Source: Novosphingobium sp. 9 (lineage in GTDB: Bacteria; Pseudomonadota; Alphaproteobacteria; Sphingomonadales; Sphingomonadaceae). From it: a stretch of 64,000 bases of DNA. Both the position numbers and the translations under genes were made by a program. The notes under the pieces were generated by a model that saw only the letters and a list, made by a program, of their open reading frames with translations, ran no database searches and was not told the origin of the DNA. Shown here piece after piece: positions 1-8,683 of the stretch (positions are counted from its first letter, which is position 1; each line of letters starts with the position of its first letter). The stretch covers positions 1,488,501 through 1,552,500 of the forward strand of contig NZ_CP022707.1 of NCBI RefSeq assembly GCF_025340265.1. The letters are read 5' to 3'.

Positions 1-767
1 AGATAGCGCGGCGAAATCCCGGCATCCTGCGCCAGCGCGCTCATCGTCAGGTCGCTCTGGCCAAGCAGCGTTTCGAGGCGTTGCAGGATGCGCTGGAGCA
101 GCGCCGCACGCGCGCCGTCCGCGCCGCCGCGCGCCTGCTGCCCGCCCTGTGCGGCCAGGGTGGCGACGAGGAACTCGATCGCGGACAATTCGATCGGGCG
201 CAGCGCTTCGGCGTCGAGATCGTCGAGCCGCTCGCCCACGGCGGCCAGCATCGCGCGGAACACCGCCGCGCTGCCGAGGCTCGCATCTATTCCCAGCAGG
301 GGGGCGCCGGGCGGGGCGAGCAGGCGCGGGGCTACGGCAATGGCGGGAAACTGCACGAGGAGCAGGCGGTAACGGTCTGAAAACGAAAGGCTGGACGCCA
401 CGCGGTTGACGCCGAGCACAAGCTGCGCGGGGCCGATCTCCAGCGCGATGCCCGGACCGGAAAGCTGAGCCTCGCCTTCCAGCACGACCGCCAGCCACAA
501 GCCTTCGGCCTGCTGCTCGGATCGCCCTTCGATAGTCAGGGCGTCGGATTCCAGCCGGGCGAAGTGCAGCCCGATGGGGGACTGGAGCACGGTGACAGTC
601 CCCGCCATCGGTGCATCCTGCAGCGGGCGCACCAAGGGCAGGCGCAGCCGTGCCATCGCATCGACCCACGCGGCGGTGCGCTCGTGTTCGGGAAGGTCTG
701 TCGTGTCGAGCCGCCAGGCCGGGCTTTCACCCGTCACCCGGCGGCTGTCGTCTCCGGACGGGCTCAA
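1..767 (-). CDS. AraC-family transcriptional regulator (3' end outside window)
   Basis: The protein reads leftward off the window edge. An N-terminal sensing domain (WLAVVLEGEAQL, then GVNRVASSLSFSDRYRLL) is followed by the start of an AraC helix-turn-helix domain ending at GISPRYL, so the second half of the DNA-binding domain is missing. A TTG start overlaps the stop of the upstream Rieske gene (TTGA), which implies translational coupling; a GTG ten codons later (735-737) is the alternative start. The sensing domain and HTH resemble the N-terminal half of the AraC-amidase fusion at 10210. It probably regulates the oxygenase it is coupled to (inference). Whether it also carries a C-terminal enzyme cannot be seen here. 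Confidence 0.8.
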   Translation of the reverse strand, partial: MSPSGDDSRRVTGESPAWRLDTTDLPEHERTAAWVDAMARLRLPLVRPLQDAPMAGTVTVLQSPIGLHFARLESDALTIEGRSEQQAEGLWLAVVLEGEAQLSGPGIALEIGPAQLVLGVNRVASSLSFSDRYRLLLVQFPAIAVAPRLLAPPGAPLLGIDASLGSAAVFRAMLAAVGERLDDLDAEALRPIELSAIEFLVATLAAQGGQQARGGADGARAALLQRILQRLETLLGQSDLTMSALAQDAGISPRY

Positions 768-2002
768 CCTGCCAGCACGCCGACCTTCGGTTCGACCGGA
801 AGCGGGGCTGGCGTTGCCGAGCCGCCGTCGCGCGCTTCGAGGTAGCGCTTGACCAGCCACTTGTTGAACTGGACTTGCGCGCCTTCCTGCCAGGAATAGC
901 GGCCACGCGGGGCGAAGCGCGAGCGCAGGCCGACCTGTACCAGCTCGTCGACGTGGAAATCCTGCGCGATGATGTGCGAGGTGGCGCGCATGTTCATGTC
1001 GAGCTTGTGCTCGAACGTGGGGTCCGCCATCGCGCCGGGGGCGAACAGCAGGCCGGTGTCCATCTCCAGCGATTCCGGGCCGTTGGGGCGCAGGATCAGG
1101 TAGATCACCATGTCGCTGGTCATGACGAGGCTGAGCGAGGGCGGCACGTTGGCGAAGGTGAAGCGGTTGCGCGCTTCTTCCGACAGGCCGGGGAACACCG
1201 GCAGCACCGCGCGCTGGGTGGCATTGAAGCTGGCGTCCTTGTGGAGCGTGCCGTTGTAGCGCAGGAACCCGGCATCGGCGGGATCGCTCTCGGGGAACTC
1301 GGCCTTGCCCGAAGGCACGAAGTCATGCAGCGGCCCGGCGTGCAGGCGGCTGGCATGATAACCGTCGTTGTTGTTCTCGAACATCACCTTCCAGTTCCAC
1401 GGATGGACATCCGCAGGGCCGGGGCGGGGGCCTTCCGCATTGGCGAGATCGTATCCGGCGATGGCCTTTTCCACGTCGGCAAGGCGCGGCGCGAGCGGGG
1501 CGGCGTTCTGGTCGAAGTTGATGAAGATGAAGCCCAGCCACAGTTCCACCTTGAAGCGCGGCAGGCTGTTGGCGGCCTTGTCGAAATTGCAGGTCTTGCT
1601 CATCGCGGGCGCGGCGACGAGGCGACCGTCGAGTGCATAGCTCCAGTGGTGGTAGGGGCACAGGAAGCCACGGGCATTGCCGCTGCCTTCGGCCACCAGC
1701 ATCGCGCGGTGCTGGCACACGGCGGACATCGCCGCGATCTCTCCGGCCTGCGTGCGCGAGACGATCACCGGCTCGCCCACCATGCTGGTGGTGAAGAAGT
1801 CGCCCGGATTGGGGATGAACGATTCGCGGCCCACGCACAGCCACTCGCGCATATAGAGCGCGTCCTTTTCGAACTCGTAGAAATCGGCGCCGGTGTAGCA
1901 CTCCGGCGGCAGGGTGCAGGCGGTATCGATCTCCTGCGCCGAAGCGGCGAGCGAATCGAAGAAACTGTTTGGCATGCGGCCGCCGTTGGTTGCTGAGGTC
2001 AT
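764..2002 (-). CDS. Rieske non-heme iron oxygenase, large (alpha) subunit
   Basis: 412 residues, the usual length for an aromatic-ring-hydroxylating or quaternary-amine Rieske oxygenase alpha subunit. The [2Fe-2S] ligands are visible as CQH followed by CPYHHW (about residues 95-118). The mononuclear iron site is the NNNDGYHASRLH segment near residue 210. The protein should oxidise an organic substrate with electrons from a separate reductase, and no ferredoxin or reductase gene is visible nearby. A ribosome site AAGGGAC precedes the ATG. The gene is divergent from the PfkB kinase gene and coupled to the AraC gene downstream. The substrate cannot be told: ring hydroxylation and demethylation of a quaternary amine are both possible. 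Confidence 0.88.
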   Translation of the reverse strand: MTSATNGGRMPNSFFDSLAASAQEIDTACTLPPECYTGADFYEFEKDALYMREWLCVGRESFIPNPGDFFTTSMVGEPVIVSRTQAGEIAAMSAVCQHRAMLVAEGSGNARGFLCPYHHWSYALDGRLVAAPAMSKTCNFDKAANSLPRFKVELWLGFIFINFDQNAAPLAPRLADVEKAIAGYDLANAEGPRPGPADVHPWNWKVMFENNNDGYHASRLHAGPLHDFVPSGKAEFPESDPADAGFLRYNGTLHKDASFNATQRAVLPVFPGLSEEARNRFTFANVPPSLSLVMTSDMVIYLILRPNGPESLEMDTGLLFAPGAMADPTFEHKLDMNMRATSHIIAQDFHVDELVQVGLRSRFAPRGRYSWQEGAQVQFNKWLVKRYLEARDGGSATPAPLPVEPKVGVLAG

Positions 2003-2218
2003 GGCGAAAGTCCCTTGTGGTGCCGTGTCGGCTTGATCCTATGACCCGGATGCTATCGTGAAGCGGGCTTGCGGTCTTGATCGGCTGGACCCCCAAACTT
2101 GCCCGCGTGCGCCTCCCGCCCGGCGAACGGCGCCAAGCAAAACGGCACTGGAGATCAAGCCTTGCGGGGCGCGCCGATGGCAGAGATGAACCATCGTTTC
2201 CAACGGGAGAGTGCCTGC

Positions 2219-3126
2219 ATGAGTGTCGTCGTCTTCGGATCGCTCAACCACGATACGGCGCTGCGCCTGCCCGCGCGAATGGCCTGGGGCAGACGCTGCT
2301 GACCACCGGGGCCGATATGGCGGTGGGTGGCAAGGGGCTCAATCAGGCGGTGGCCGCCGCGCGCTTCGGGGCCGGGACGCGCATGGCAGGAGCGATCGGT
2401 GACGATGCCGAAGGCGCGATGCTCCGGGCTGCGCTGGTGGCCGAGGGTGTCGATGTCTCCGCGCTCGATGTGCTTGCCGACGTGCCGAGCGGGCGGGCGA
2501 CGATCCTGATCGAACCGGCGGGTGAGAACATGATCGCCGTCGTGCCCGGCGCTAACCTGCGCGCTCGGCCCGAAGCGGCATGGCAGGCGATCGACGCCGA
2601 AACGCGTGTGCTGCTGGCCCAGAACGAAGTGGACATCGCCGAGATGGAGCGATTGTTCGCCAGCGATCGCGCGGCGGGCCTCACGCGGATTCTCAACGCC
2701 GCGCCAGCGGTGCCGGAGGCCGCGCGGCTGTTCCCGCTGGTCGACGTGCTGATCGTCAACCAGAGCGAGTGCGCGGACTTCCTCGGCCTAGACAGCGAAC
2801 CGCAGGGTGTCGAGGATCTGGACGTGGTGCGGCGGTTGCTGACCCGCGCCGGTCAGTCGGTGGTGGTGACACTGGGGGCAGGCGGCAGCGCGCTGGTGAC
2901 GCACGAGGATATCGTGTTCGCACCGGCCTTCGCAGCGCCCGAAGTGGTCGATACCAGCGGTGCGGGAGACTGCTTCTGCGGCGTGCTGGCCGCGTGCATC
3001 GATCTGGGGATCGGAATGGAAGCGGCGCTGCGTTACGCCAACGCGGCGGCATCGCTTTCGGTGGGCTGCAAGGGCGCGGCGCCCTCGATGCCAATACGCG
3101 CGGACGTGGACGCGCTGGTGGGGTGA
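2219..3126 (+). pseudogene. PfkB-family (ribokinase-like) sugar kinase, frameshifted as sequenced
   Basis: Start ATG 2219 gives MSVVVFGSLNHDTALRLPAR, the canonical ribokinase N-terminus, but that frame stops at 2302. The family sequence resumes in another frame from about 2275: NGLGQTLLTTGADMAVGGKG, then NQAVAAARFGA, the catalytic DTSGAGD near 2955 and the C-terminus at 3126. Joining the halves needs one extra base around 2272-2280 and gives about 302 residues, the normal size. The site is a CGCG stretch rather than a homopolymer. The intact enzyme would phosphorylate ribose or a similar sugar or nucleoside. The gene is divergent from the Rieske gene. Confidence 0.82.
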
Positions 3127-3175
3127 GGCCAGCCCTTGCGCGGGAGGCTAACCTCTCGCGCAAGGGCAGCTCTCT

Positions 3176-4491
3176 TCAGGCGCTGGCGGCGAGCGCGAGG
3201 CGGTTGCTCATGTCAAGCTCGCGGGCATTGGAAGGCTCTTCGCGGGCTGCCACTTTACCCAGGCCGGGGAGGAAAAACAGCAGCAGCATCGCCGCGCCGA
3301 GCACGCCGCAGATGGCGAGGGCGGAATGGGCGTAGGAGCCGCTGGCATCGAAGCTCATGTCCATCAGCGCGGGCGTTGCTCCCTGCGCGATGATGACGGC
3401 GGAATACATCGCGCCGATGATGGTGCCATAGCTGCGCAGCCCGAAGTAGCGCGAGGCGAAGTAGGGCAGAGCGGCATATTCGGCGCCCATGCCGATGCCC
3501 AGCAGCACGCCTGCCGCGCTCGTCTCCATCATGCCCTTGCCGAATTCCAGCAGCAGCAGCCCGGCGATGGCCGAGGCGAACATCGGCACGATCAGCAGCG
3601 GGCTGCGCACCTTGTCGAGCAGGGCGCCGGTGACGATCTGCCAGCTGGCGGTGACGAGCGCGAAGATCGCGATCACGCCGGTCGCTTCGGCAAGGCCAAA
3701 GCCGCGATCGGTCATCATCGGCACGACGTGGGTGAACACGGCGGTCATGCCTCCCGCCCCGGCTGCAACCGCGATCAGCATGATCCAGAAGCGCGGCGTG
3801 CCTGCCGCCTCTCGCAAGGACATGCCGGTGGCCGGAGTCGCCGGGCTTTCGCTGTCGATGGTGCCTTCGGGGCATCGCGCAGGAAGGCGATCAGGACAGG
3901 CGCCCCCAGCGCCAGCACGATCAGGCCGAGCACCGCATACGTATCGCGCCAGCCGATCATCGGCAGCAGGATGCCCGCGACGATCGGCAGCAGGGTGGCG
4001 CCGAGGCCATTGCCAAGCCCTGCGGTGAGGCCGAGCATCAGGCCACGCCGTCCGTCGAACCAGTTGGAGACGACCTTCGAGATCATCGGCGTCGCGCAGG
4101 TCGCACCGGCAAGGCCCATCAGCGCGAACTGGAGGTAGAACAGCGTGGTGTTCGCCGGGACGCGCGAGAGCAGCAAAATCAGCACGCCCAGTGCAAGGTT
4201 GCCGCCGATCAGCAGGGGCCTCGCGCCGATGCGGTCGATCGCGCGGCCGATCAGCGGATAGGCGACGGCGGAGACTAGCGCGATCAGGCCCAGCGTGCCG
4301 GAAACCTGCGCGCGCGGCCAGCCGAAGTCCTGCGCGATCGGCACGAGGAACGTGCCGAAGGTCGCGCTGATGGCGGCGGTCAGGCATACGGTATTGCCGA
4401 CAGTGGCAGCGATCGCGACTTTGGTGGCGTTGGCCGAAGTGGGGGCCGAAGCGGGGGCCGAAGAGGCGCGGCTGGCGGGGCGTGATGTCAT
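3176..4491 (-). pseudogene. MFS transporter, frameshifted as sequenced
   Basis: The N-terminal half (ATG 4491, preceded by AGGAGACCTGCC) encodes a typical major facilitator start with helices such as IALVSAVAYPLIGRAIDRIG. After LIAFLRDAP the frame changes, and helices 7-12 continue in another frame (MSLREAAGTPRFWIMLIAVA) to the stop at 3176. The break is at the GGGG run 3869-3872; five G would restore one reading frame of 438 residues. It is an inner-membrane secondary transporter, probably carrying a carboxylate or the substrate of the neighbouring catabolic genes (inference). It is divergent from the extradiol dioxygenase gene, with about 210 bp between them. Confidence 0.85.
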
Positions 4492-4703
4492 GGCAGGTCT
4501 CCTGCGTGTCCTTGACCATGATTAAATGCCGGGAAGGGCCGTTATCCCAAGCGATTCCTCGGTTTTCCAAGTTTTCGAGCGCGCACGATCAAGTCATGGG
4601 ACTTGCGCCGGAGCGCCTGTTTGCCGAAAATCCGGGCGTAGACAGAACGGGTCGGCGCGACATGCCTCGCGCCTTTCAATCCAAGCGACAGGACGACATT
4701 GCC

Positions 4704-5551
4704 ATGACCGTCGATACGGCGAGCGACACCGCTGCAACCCAGACCGTAACCAAGATGCCCAGCTTCTTCATTCCGCACGGTGGCGGCCCCTGCTTCTTCA
4801 TGGACTGGTCGGTCATGGGAGGCCCTGCCGACACCTGGGACAAGACGGCCGCGTGGCTGCGCGGTTTGCTCGACACGCTGCCCGAGCGGCCCAAGGCGTT
4901 CCTGATCATCTCGGGCCACTGGGAAGAGGCGGTGTTCACCGTCTCCACCGCCGAGACGCCGGGATGATCTACGATTACTACGGCTTCCCGCCGCATACCT
5001 ACGAGTTGAAGTACCCGGCACCGGGCGCGCCAGAACTGGCGAACCGTGTCGCCGGATTGCTGGCGGACGCCGGGCTGCCGGTGAAGATCGACCCGGCACG
5101 CGGCTATGACCACGGCGTGTTCGTGCCGTTCCTGCTGATCGAGCCGGAAGCCTCGATCCCGGTCGTCACCCTCTCGCTCAAGTCCGACCTCGATCCGGCA
5201 GAGCATATCGCGGCAGGCAAGGCGCTGGCGGCCCTGCGCGAGGAAGGCGTGATGATCGTCGGCTCGGGCATGAGCTTCCACAACATGCGCGCGTTCCGCA
5301 CGCCTGCGGCCAAGCAGCCCTCGGCGATCTTCGATGCCTGGCTGACCGATACGCTGACCTCTTCGCCCGAGCAGCGCGAGACCATGCTGGCCCGCTGGGC
5401 GGAAGCTCCCGCCGGTCGCGCCTCGCACCCGCGCGAGGAACACCTGCTGCCGCTGATGGTGGCGGTGGGCGCCGGTGCCGGAGAGGTGGGCACGCGCGTC
5501 TTCACCGATAACGTCATGATGGCGGATGTCTCCGCCTATCGCTTCGGCTGA
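4704..5551 (+). pseudogene. Class III extradiol ring-cleavage dioxygenase (LigB/DODA type), frameshifted as sequenced
   Basis: The N-terminal part contains the family metal motif FIPHGGGPCFFMDWSV and IISGHWEE, then stops at 4967. The rest (MIYDYYGFPPHTYELKYPAP, ARGYDHGVFVPF, IVGSGMSFHNMR) follows in another frame to 5551. The break is at GGG 4961-4963; one more G gives a continuous protein of about 282 residues. Histidines in PHGGG, GHWEE, YDHGVF and SFHNM are the expected Fe(II) ligands and acid-base residues of the DOPA 4,5-dioxygenase/YgiD group. It would cleave a catechol-like ring beside its diol. MPSFFIPH (4755) is a possible later start. The true substrate is unknown. Confidence 0.82.
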
Positions 5552-5554
5552 ACC

Positions 5555-5597
5555 GCCGGTCACGCGCGCTTCGCAGATGGAAGCGCGCGTGACCGGC
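5555..5597. repeat. Perfect 18-bp-arm hairpin downstream of the extradiol dioxygenase
   Basis: Arms at 5555-5572 and 5580-5597 are exact reverse complements with a 7-base loop, beginning four bases after the dioxygenase stop. No T run follows, so it may protect the 3' end of the message, with the real terminator coming next. Confidence 0.7.
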
Positions 5598-5604
5598 ATG
5601 CTGA

Positions 5605-5650
5605 AAGGCCCGCCGCCGTCCGGTACTCCTCCCGGTCGGCGGCGGGCCTT
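5605..5650 (+). terminator. Rho-independent terminator
   Basis: A 14-bp perfect GC-rich stem (5605-5618 with 5637-5650) is followed by CTTTTTG. It ends the extradiol dioxygenase transcript, between the convergent dioxygenase and SDR genes. Confidence 0.85.
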
Positions 5651-5670
5651 CTTTTTGTTATGCCCTGACC

Positions 5671-5702
5671 GTCGTCATCCCTGCGAAGGCGGCAATGACG
5701 AC
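5671..5702. repeat. REP-like short palindromic element
   Basis: GTCGTCAT and ATGACGAC flank an imperfect stem around CCTGCGAAGG. This is the layout of the short intergenic palindromes scattered through many proteobacterial genomes. Only one copy of this exact form was noticed in the window. Confidence 0.5.
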
Positions 5703-5725
5703 ATGGGGAGGCAAGGAAAGAGCGT

Positions 5726-6555
5726 TCAGGCCTCCTCGAACGCGATCGAGAGCGAGACGTCCTTCCAGTCCGCCATCTGCTGGCCCACGAAGGCGTGCTG
5801 GTCTTCGGCATAGTGCAGCGCGTCCGCACCCAGGAACAGATGCAGCGGCGGCTCGGGTGCGTCGAGCGCCTTCAGGATCGCGGCGGCGGCGCGGACCGGA
5901 TCGCCCTTTTCCTGCCCCGCGCCTGCGGTCAGCATCCGACGCGCGACATGGGCGGTTTCGTCGTAATCGGGGATCACCGCTTCCGAAAGGGCAAGCCCGC
6001 CCGCCGCGAAGTCGGTACGCAGGCCGCCGGGGGCGACGTTCATCACCTTGATGCCGAGCGGGCCGACCTCCTGCGCCAAAGTCTGACCGATGCATTCGAA
6101 AGCATACTTGCTGGCGCCGTAAATACCGGTGCCCGCCCAGGGCGCATGGCCGCTGACCGAGGTGACATTGATGATATGTCCCGCCTTGCGCGCCCGCATC
6201 GCGGGCAGGGCCGCGCGGATCACCCGCAAGGGCGCGAAGACATTGACGTCGAACAGCGCCTGCGCCTCCTCCAGCGAGACTTCCTCGATCGCGCCGAGCA
6301 TGCCGTAGCCCGCGTTGTTGACCAGCACGTCGATGCCGCCGGTCAGAGCTTCGGCTTCGGCGATGGCGGCGATGATGGCGGCCTCGTCCTTGAGGTCCAG
6401 CGCGATCAGATGCGCGCGGCCGGGGCGAGGGCGAGGAATTCGGCATCCTCGCTGCGGCGGCTGGTGCCGACGACGGTATCGCCGCGCGCGAGCGCTGCCT
6501 TCGCCAGTTCGCGGCCAAGGCCGTTGCCGATGCCGGTGATGAGCCAGGTGGTCAT
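5726..6555 (-). pseudogene. Short-chain dehydrogenase/reductase, frameshifted as sequenced
   Basis: ATG 6555 begins MTTWLITGIGNGLGRELAKA, an SDR with the TGxxxGxG cofactor motif. That frame runs out after FLALAP, and the remainder (GRAHLIALDLKDEAA, VLVNNAGYGMLG, catalytic Ser in INVTSVSG, YGASK) continues in another frame to 5726. One extra G at GGGG 6422-6425 restores a 276-residue protein, the normal SDR length. It is an NAD(P)-dependent oxidoreductase of unknown substrate. It is divergent from the flavin monooxygenase operon. Confidence 0.85.
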
Positions 6556-6763
6556 GAAACGTGTCTCCCGTGACGAGCTTGTCGTGCAAAAGGCTAGGCG
6601 AGCGAATGCGTGCGATCTTGCCTCATCCGCCTGCATTTGTTGTAGACGGGCGCATGGTGCAACAAGGCCTTGCGCAACAGAACGGGCGTTTCGAGTCAAG
6701 AAGCGCGCCTGCGAAGGCTTATGCTGTCAGACCAGAAAGCCGGATGCCCCGAGGGAGATCACG

Positions 6764-7888
6764 ATGACCCAGTTTGAACAGACCCCCTTCGGGATGCCGT
6801 CCGACCACGGCGGCAAGGATCTTGGCATCTTCCTGCCGGTCGCCAACGGAGGCTGGATTCTCTCGAAAAACAAGCCCGAACTGGACGGCTCCTATGCCTA
6901 CAACCGCCAGTGTGCGGTGCTGGCCGAGGCAGCCGGGCTGGACTTCGTGATGTCGATGTCGAAGTTTCGCGGCTACGGCGGCGAGACCCAGCACTGGGAG
7001 CATTCGCTCGATCCGGTGGTGCTGATGGCGGCGCTGGCCGAAGTGACCAGCAAGGTGAAGGTCTGGACCACGATCCACACCATCCTCCAGAACCCCGCCG
7101 TCGTCGCCAAGATGATGGCGACGCTCGATCAGGTGTCGAAGGGGCGTGCGGGCCTCAATGTCGTGACCGGATCGTACAAAGGCGAGTTCTCGCAGATGGG
7201 CGCCTGGCCCGACGATGTCGACCATGATGGCCGTTACGACCTCGCGCAGGAATGGATCAGCGCGATCAAGCGGCTGTGGACCGAGGATTCGGTGACGATG
7301 AACGGCAAGTACTTCCAGCTGGAAGACTGCCATTCCTGGCCCAAGCCTGAAAAGCGCCCGTTCCTCGTCTGCGCCGGTTCCTCGAAGAAGGGCATGCGCT
7401 TCACCTCCAAGGAGATGGACGCGATCTTCCTGTCGGGCGCCGATGCGAAGTCCCTGGGCGAGGCGAGCCGTGCCGCCAAGGCCGATGCCGCCGAGCTGGG
7501 CCGCGCGGTGCGGACCTATTCGATGATGACGGTGGTGTTCGGCGAAACCGACGAGGCCGCGCAGGCACAGGCCGGGCACTTCCGCGAAGGACTCGACGAA
7601 GAGGCGCTGCATGGCATGATGCGCGCTTACGGCTTCCTCGATGCCGAGATCGGCAAGGAGAACGATTTCACCCGCAAGGCGCGCTCCACCTTCATGACGT
7701 CGGCGGCGCTCGGCACGCCCGAAAGCGTGATCGAGCAGCTCACCGAACTGTTCGAGCAGGCGGAAACCGACGGCCTGATGCTGATTTTCCCGGACTATCA
7801 CACGGGCATTCCGATCTTCGGCGAAAAGGTGCTCCCGGTGCTGCGCGAGCGGTTCCCCGGACGCGTCAACGTGCCGAGCCACGGCTGA
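6764..7888 (+). CDS. Luciferase-like FMN-dependent monooxygenase, RutA-like
   Basis: 374 residues of the bacterial luciferase superfamily. The N-terminal part (DLGIFLPVANGGWILS, DFVMSMSKFRGYGGETQHW, LNVVTGSYKGEFSQMG) closely follows the pattern of pyrimidine oxygenase RutA, which opens uracil with a flavin peroxide. Related enzymes act on sulfonates and chelators, so the substrate is not proven. RutA-type enzymes need reduced FMN from a separate reductase, and none is visible nearby. The start is supported by GAGGGAGA seven bases upstream. An isochorismatase-like gene follows after 10 bases, the same pairing as rutA-rutB. Confidence 0.87.
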   Translation: MTQFEQTPFGMPSDHGGKDLGIFLPVANGGWILSKNKPELDGSYAYNRQCAVLAEAAGLDFVMSMSKFRGYGGETQHWEHSLDPVVLMAALAEVTSKVKVWTTIHTILQNPAVVAKMMATLDQVSKGRAGLNVVTGSYKGEFSQMGAWPDDVDHDGRYDLAQEWISAIKRLWTEDSVTMNGKYFQLEDCHSWPKPEKRPFLVCAGSSKKGMRFTSKEMDAIFLSGADAKSLGEASRAAKADAAELGRAVRTYSMMTVVFGETDEAAQAQAGHFREGLDEEALHGMMRAYGFLDAEIGKENDFTRKARSTFMTSAALGTPESVIEQLTELFEQAETDGLMLIFPDYHTGIPIFGEKVLPVLRERFPGRVNVPSHG

Positions 7889-7898
7889 GGCACAGCGA

Positions 7899-8564
7899 AT
7901 GACGGACCTCACCATCGCCTCGGTCGAGAGCCTGCCGCATGTCGCGGGCGCGGACCTGCCGCCGATGCTCGATCCGGCGCGCACCGCGCTCGTCATCGTC
8001 GACATTCAGGTGGACTTTGCCGCGCCCGAGGGCCTGATCGGCTCGTTCGGTGTCGATCTGGCACCTGCGCATGCCGCCATCGACCGGATCGAGCCGATGA
8101 TCGCGGCAGCCCGCAAGGCCGGGGCGAGCATCGCCTTCCTGCGCGTCGTCACCCGGCCCGACAGTGACAGTCGCGCGCTCAAGCTGCTGATGGAGCGGCG
8201 CGGCGAAGCGGGCGGCGAGGCGATCTGCCGCGCAGGCTCGGGCGGTGAGGATTACTGGCGCCTGTTCCCCGAGAGCGGCGATATCGAGATCGAGAAGCTG
8301 CTGTTCGATGCGTTCTCGGGCACCGATTTCGATGCGCAGCTGAAAGCGCGCGGGATCGATACCGTGGTGATGACCGGCATTACGACCGAGTGCTGTGTTG
8401 ACTGTACGGCACGCACCGCGTTCCATCTTGGCTACAACGTGTTCCTAGCCAGCGATGCCTGCGCCGCTTACGAACCGGCGCTGCATGCAGGCACGCTCGA
8501 CGTGCTGCGCAAGAACATCGGCCTGCTGACCACCAGCGCCGATGTGATCGCGGCGTGGCGTTAG
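7899..8564 (+). CDS. Isochorismatase-family cysteine hydrolase (RutB-like)
   Basis: 221 residues with the cysteine-hydrolase triad: Asp in TALVIVDIQVDF, Lys in IEIEKLLFDAFSG, and the nucleophile Cys in GITTECCVDCTA. These enzymes cleave amides, carbamates or vinyl ethers; RutB releases CO2 and ammonia from ureidoacrylate. Being 10 bases downstream of a RutA-like oxygenase, it probably hydrolyses that enzyme's ring-opened product (inference). Maleamate- or formamide-type substrates cannot be excluded. Confidence 0.87.
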   Translation: MTDLTIASVESLPHVAGADLPPMLDPARTALVIVDIQVDFAAPEGLIGSFGVDLAPAHAAIDRIEPMIAAARKAGASIAFLRVVTRPDSDSRALKLLMERRGEAGGEAICRAGSGGEDYWRLFPESGDIEIEKLLFDAFSGTDFDAQLKARGIDTVVMTGITTECCVDCTARTAFHLGYNVFLASDACAAYEPALHAGTLDVLRKNIGLLTTSADVIAAWR

Positions 8565-8572
8565 TTTGAGAT

Positions 8573-8652
8573 GCGGCACCGGCCCGCGCCCCCACCCACC
8601 ACCCGACGTTAGTAGTCTAAGGGTGGTGGGTGGGGGCGCGGGCCGGTGCCGC
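8573..8652. repeat. Perfect inverted repeat, 32-bp arms
   Basis: Arms 8573-8604 and 8621-8652 are exact reverse complements around a 16-base loop. They are extremely GC-rich, including C-runs and CCACC tracts. It lies between two same-strand genes (isochorismatase and M20 hydrolase), nine bases after the first stop and 31 before the second start. No T run follows. It may act as a message-stabilising hairpin or be an intergenic repeat copy. Confidence 0.8.
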
Positions 8653-8683
8653 CTATCCGCGAGAGCGGATCAAAGGAGTAATC

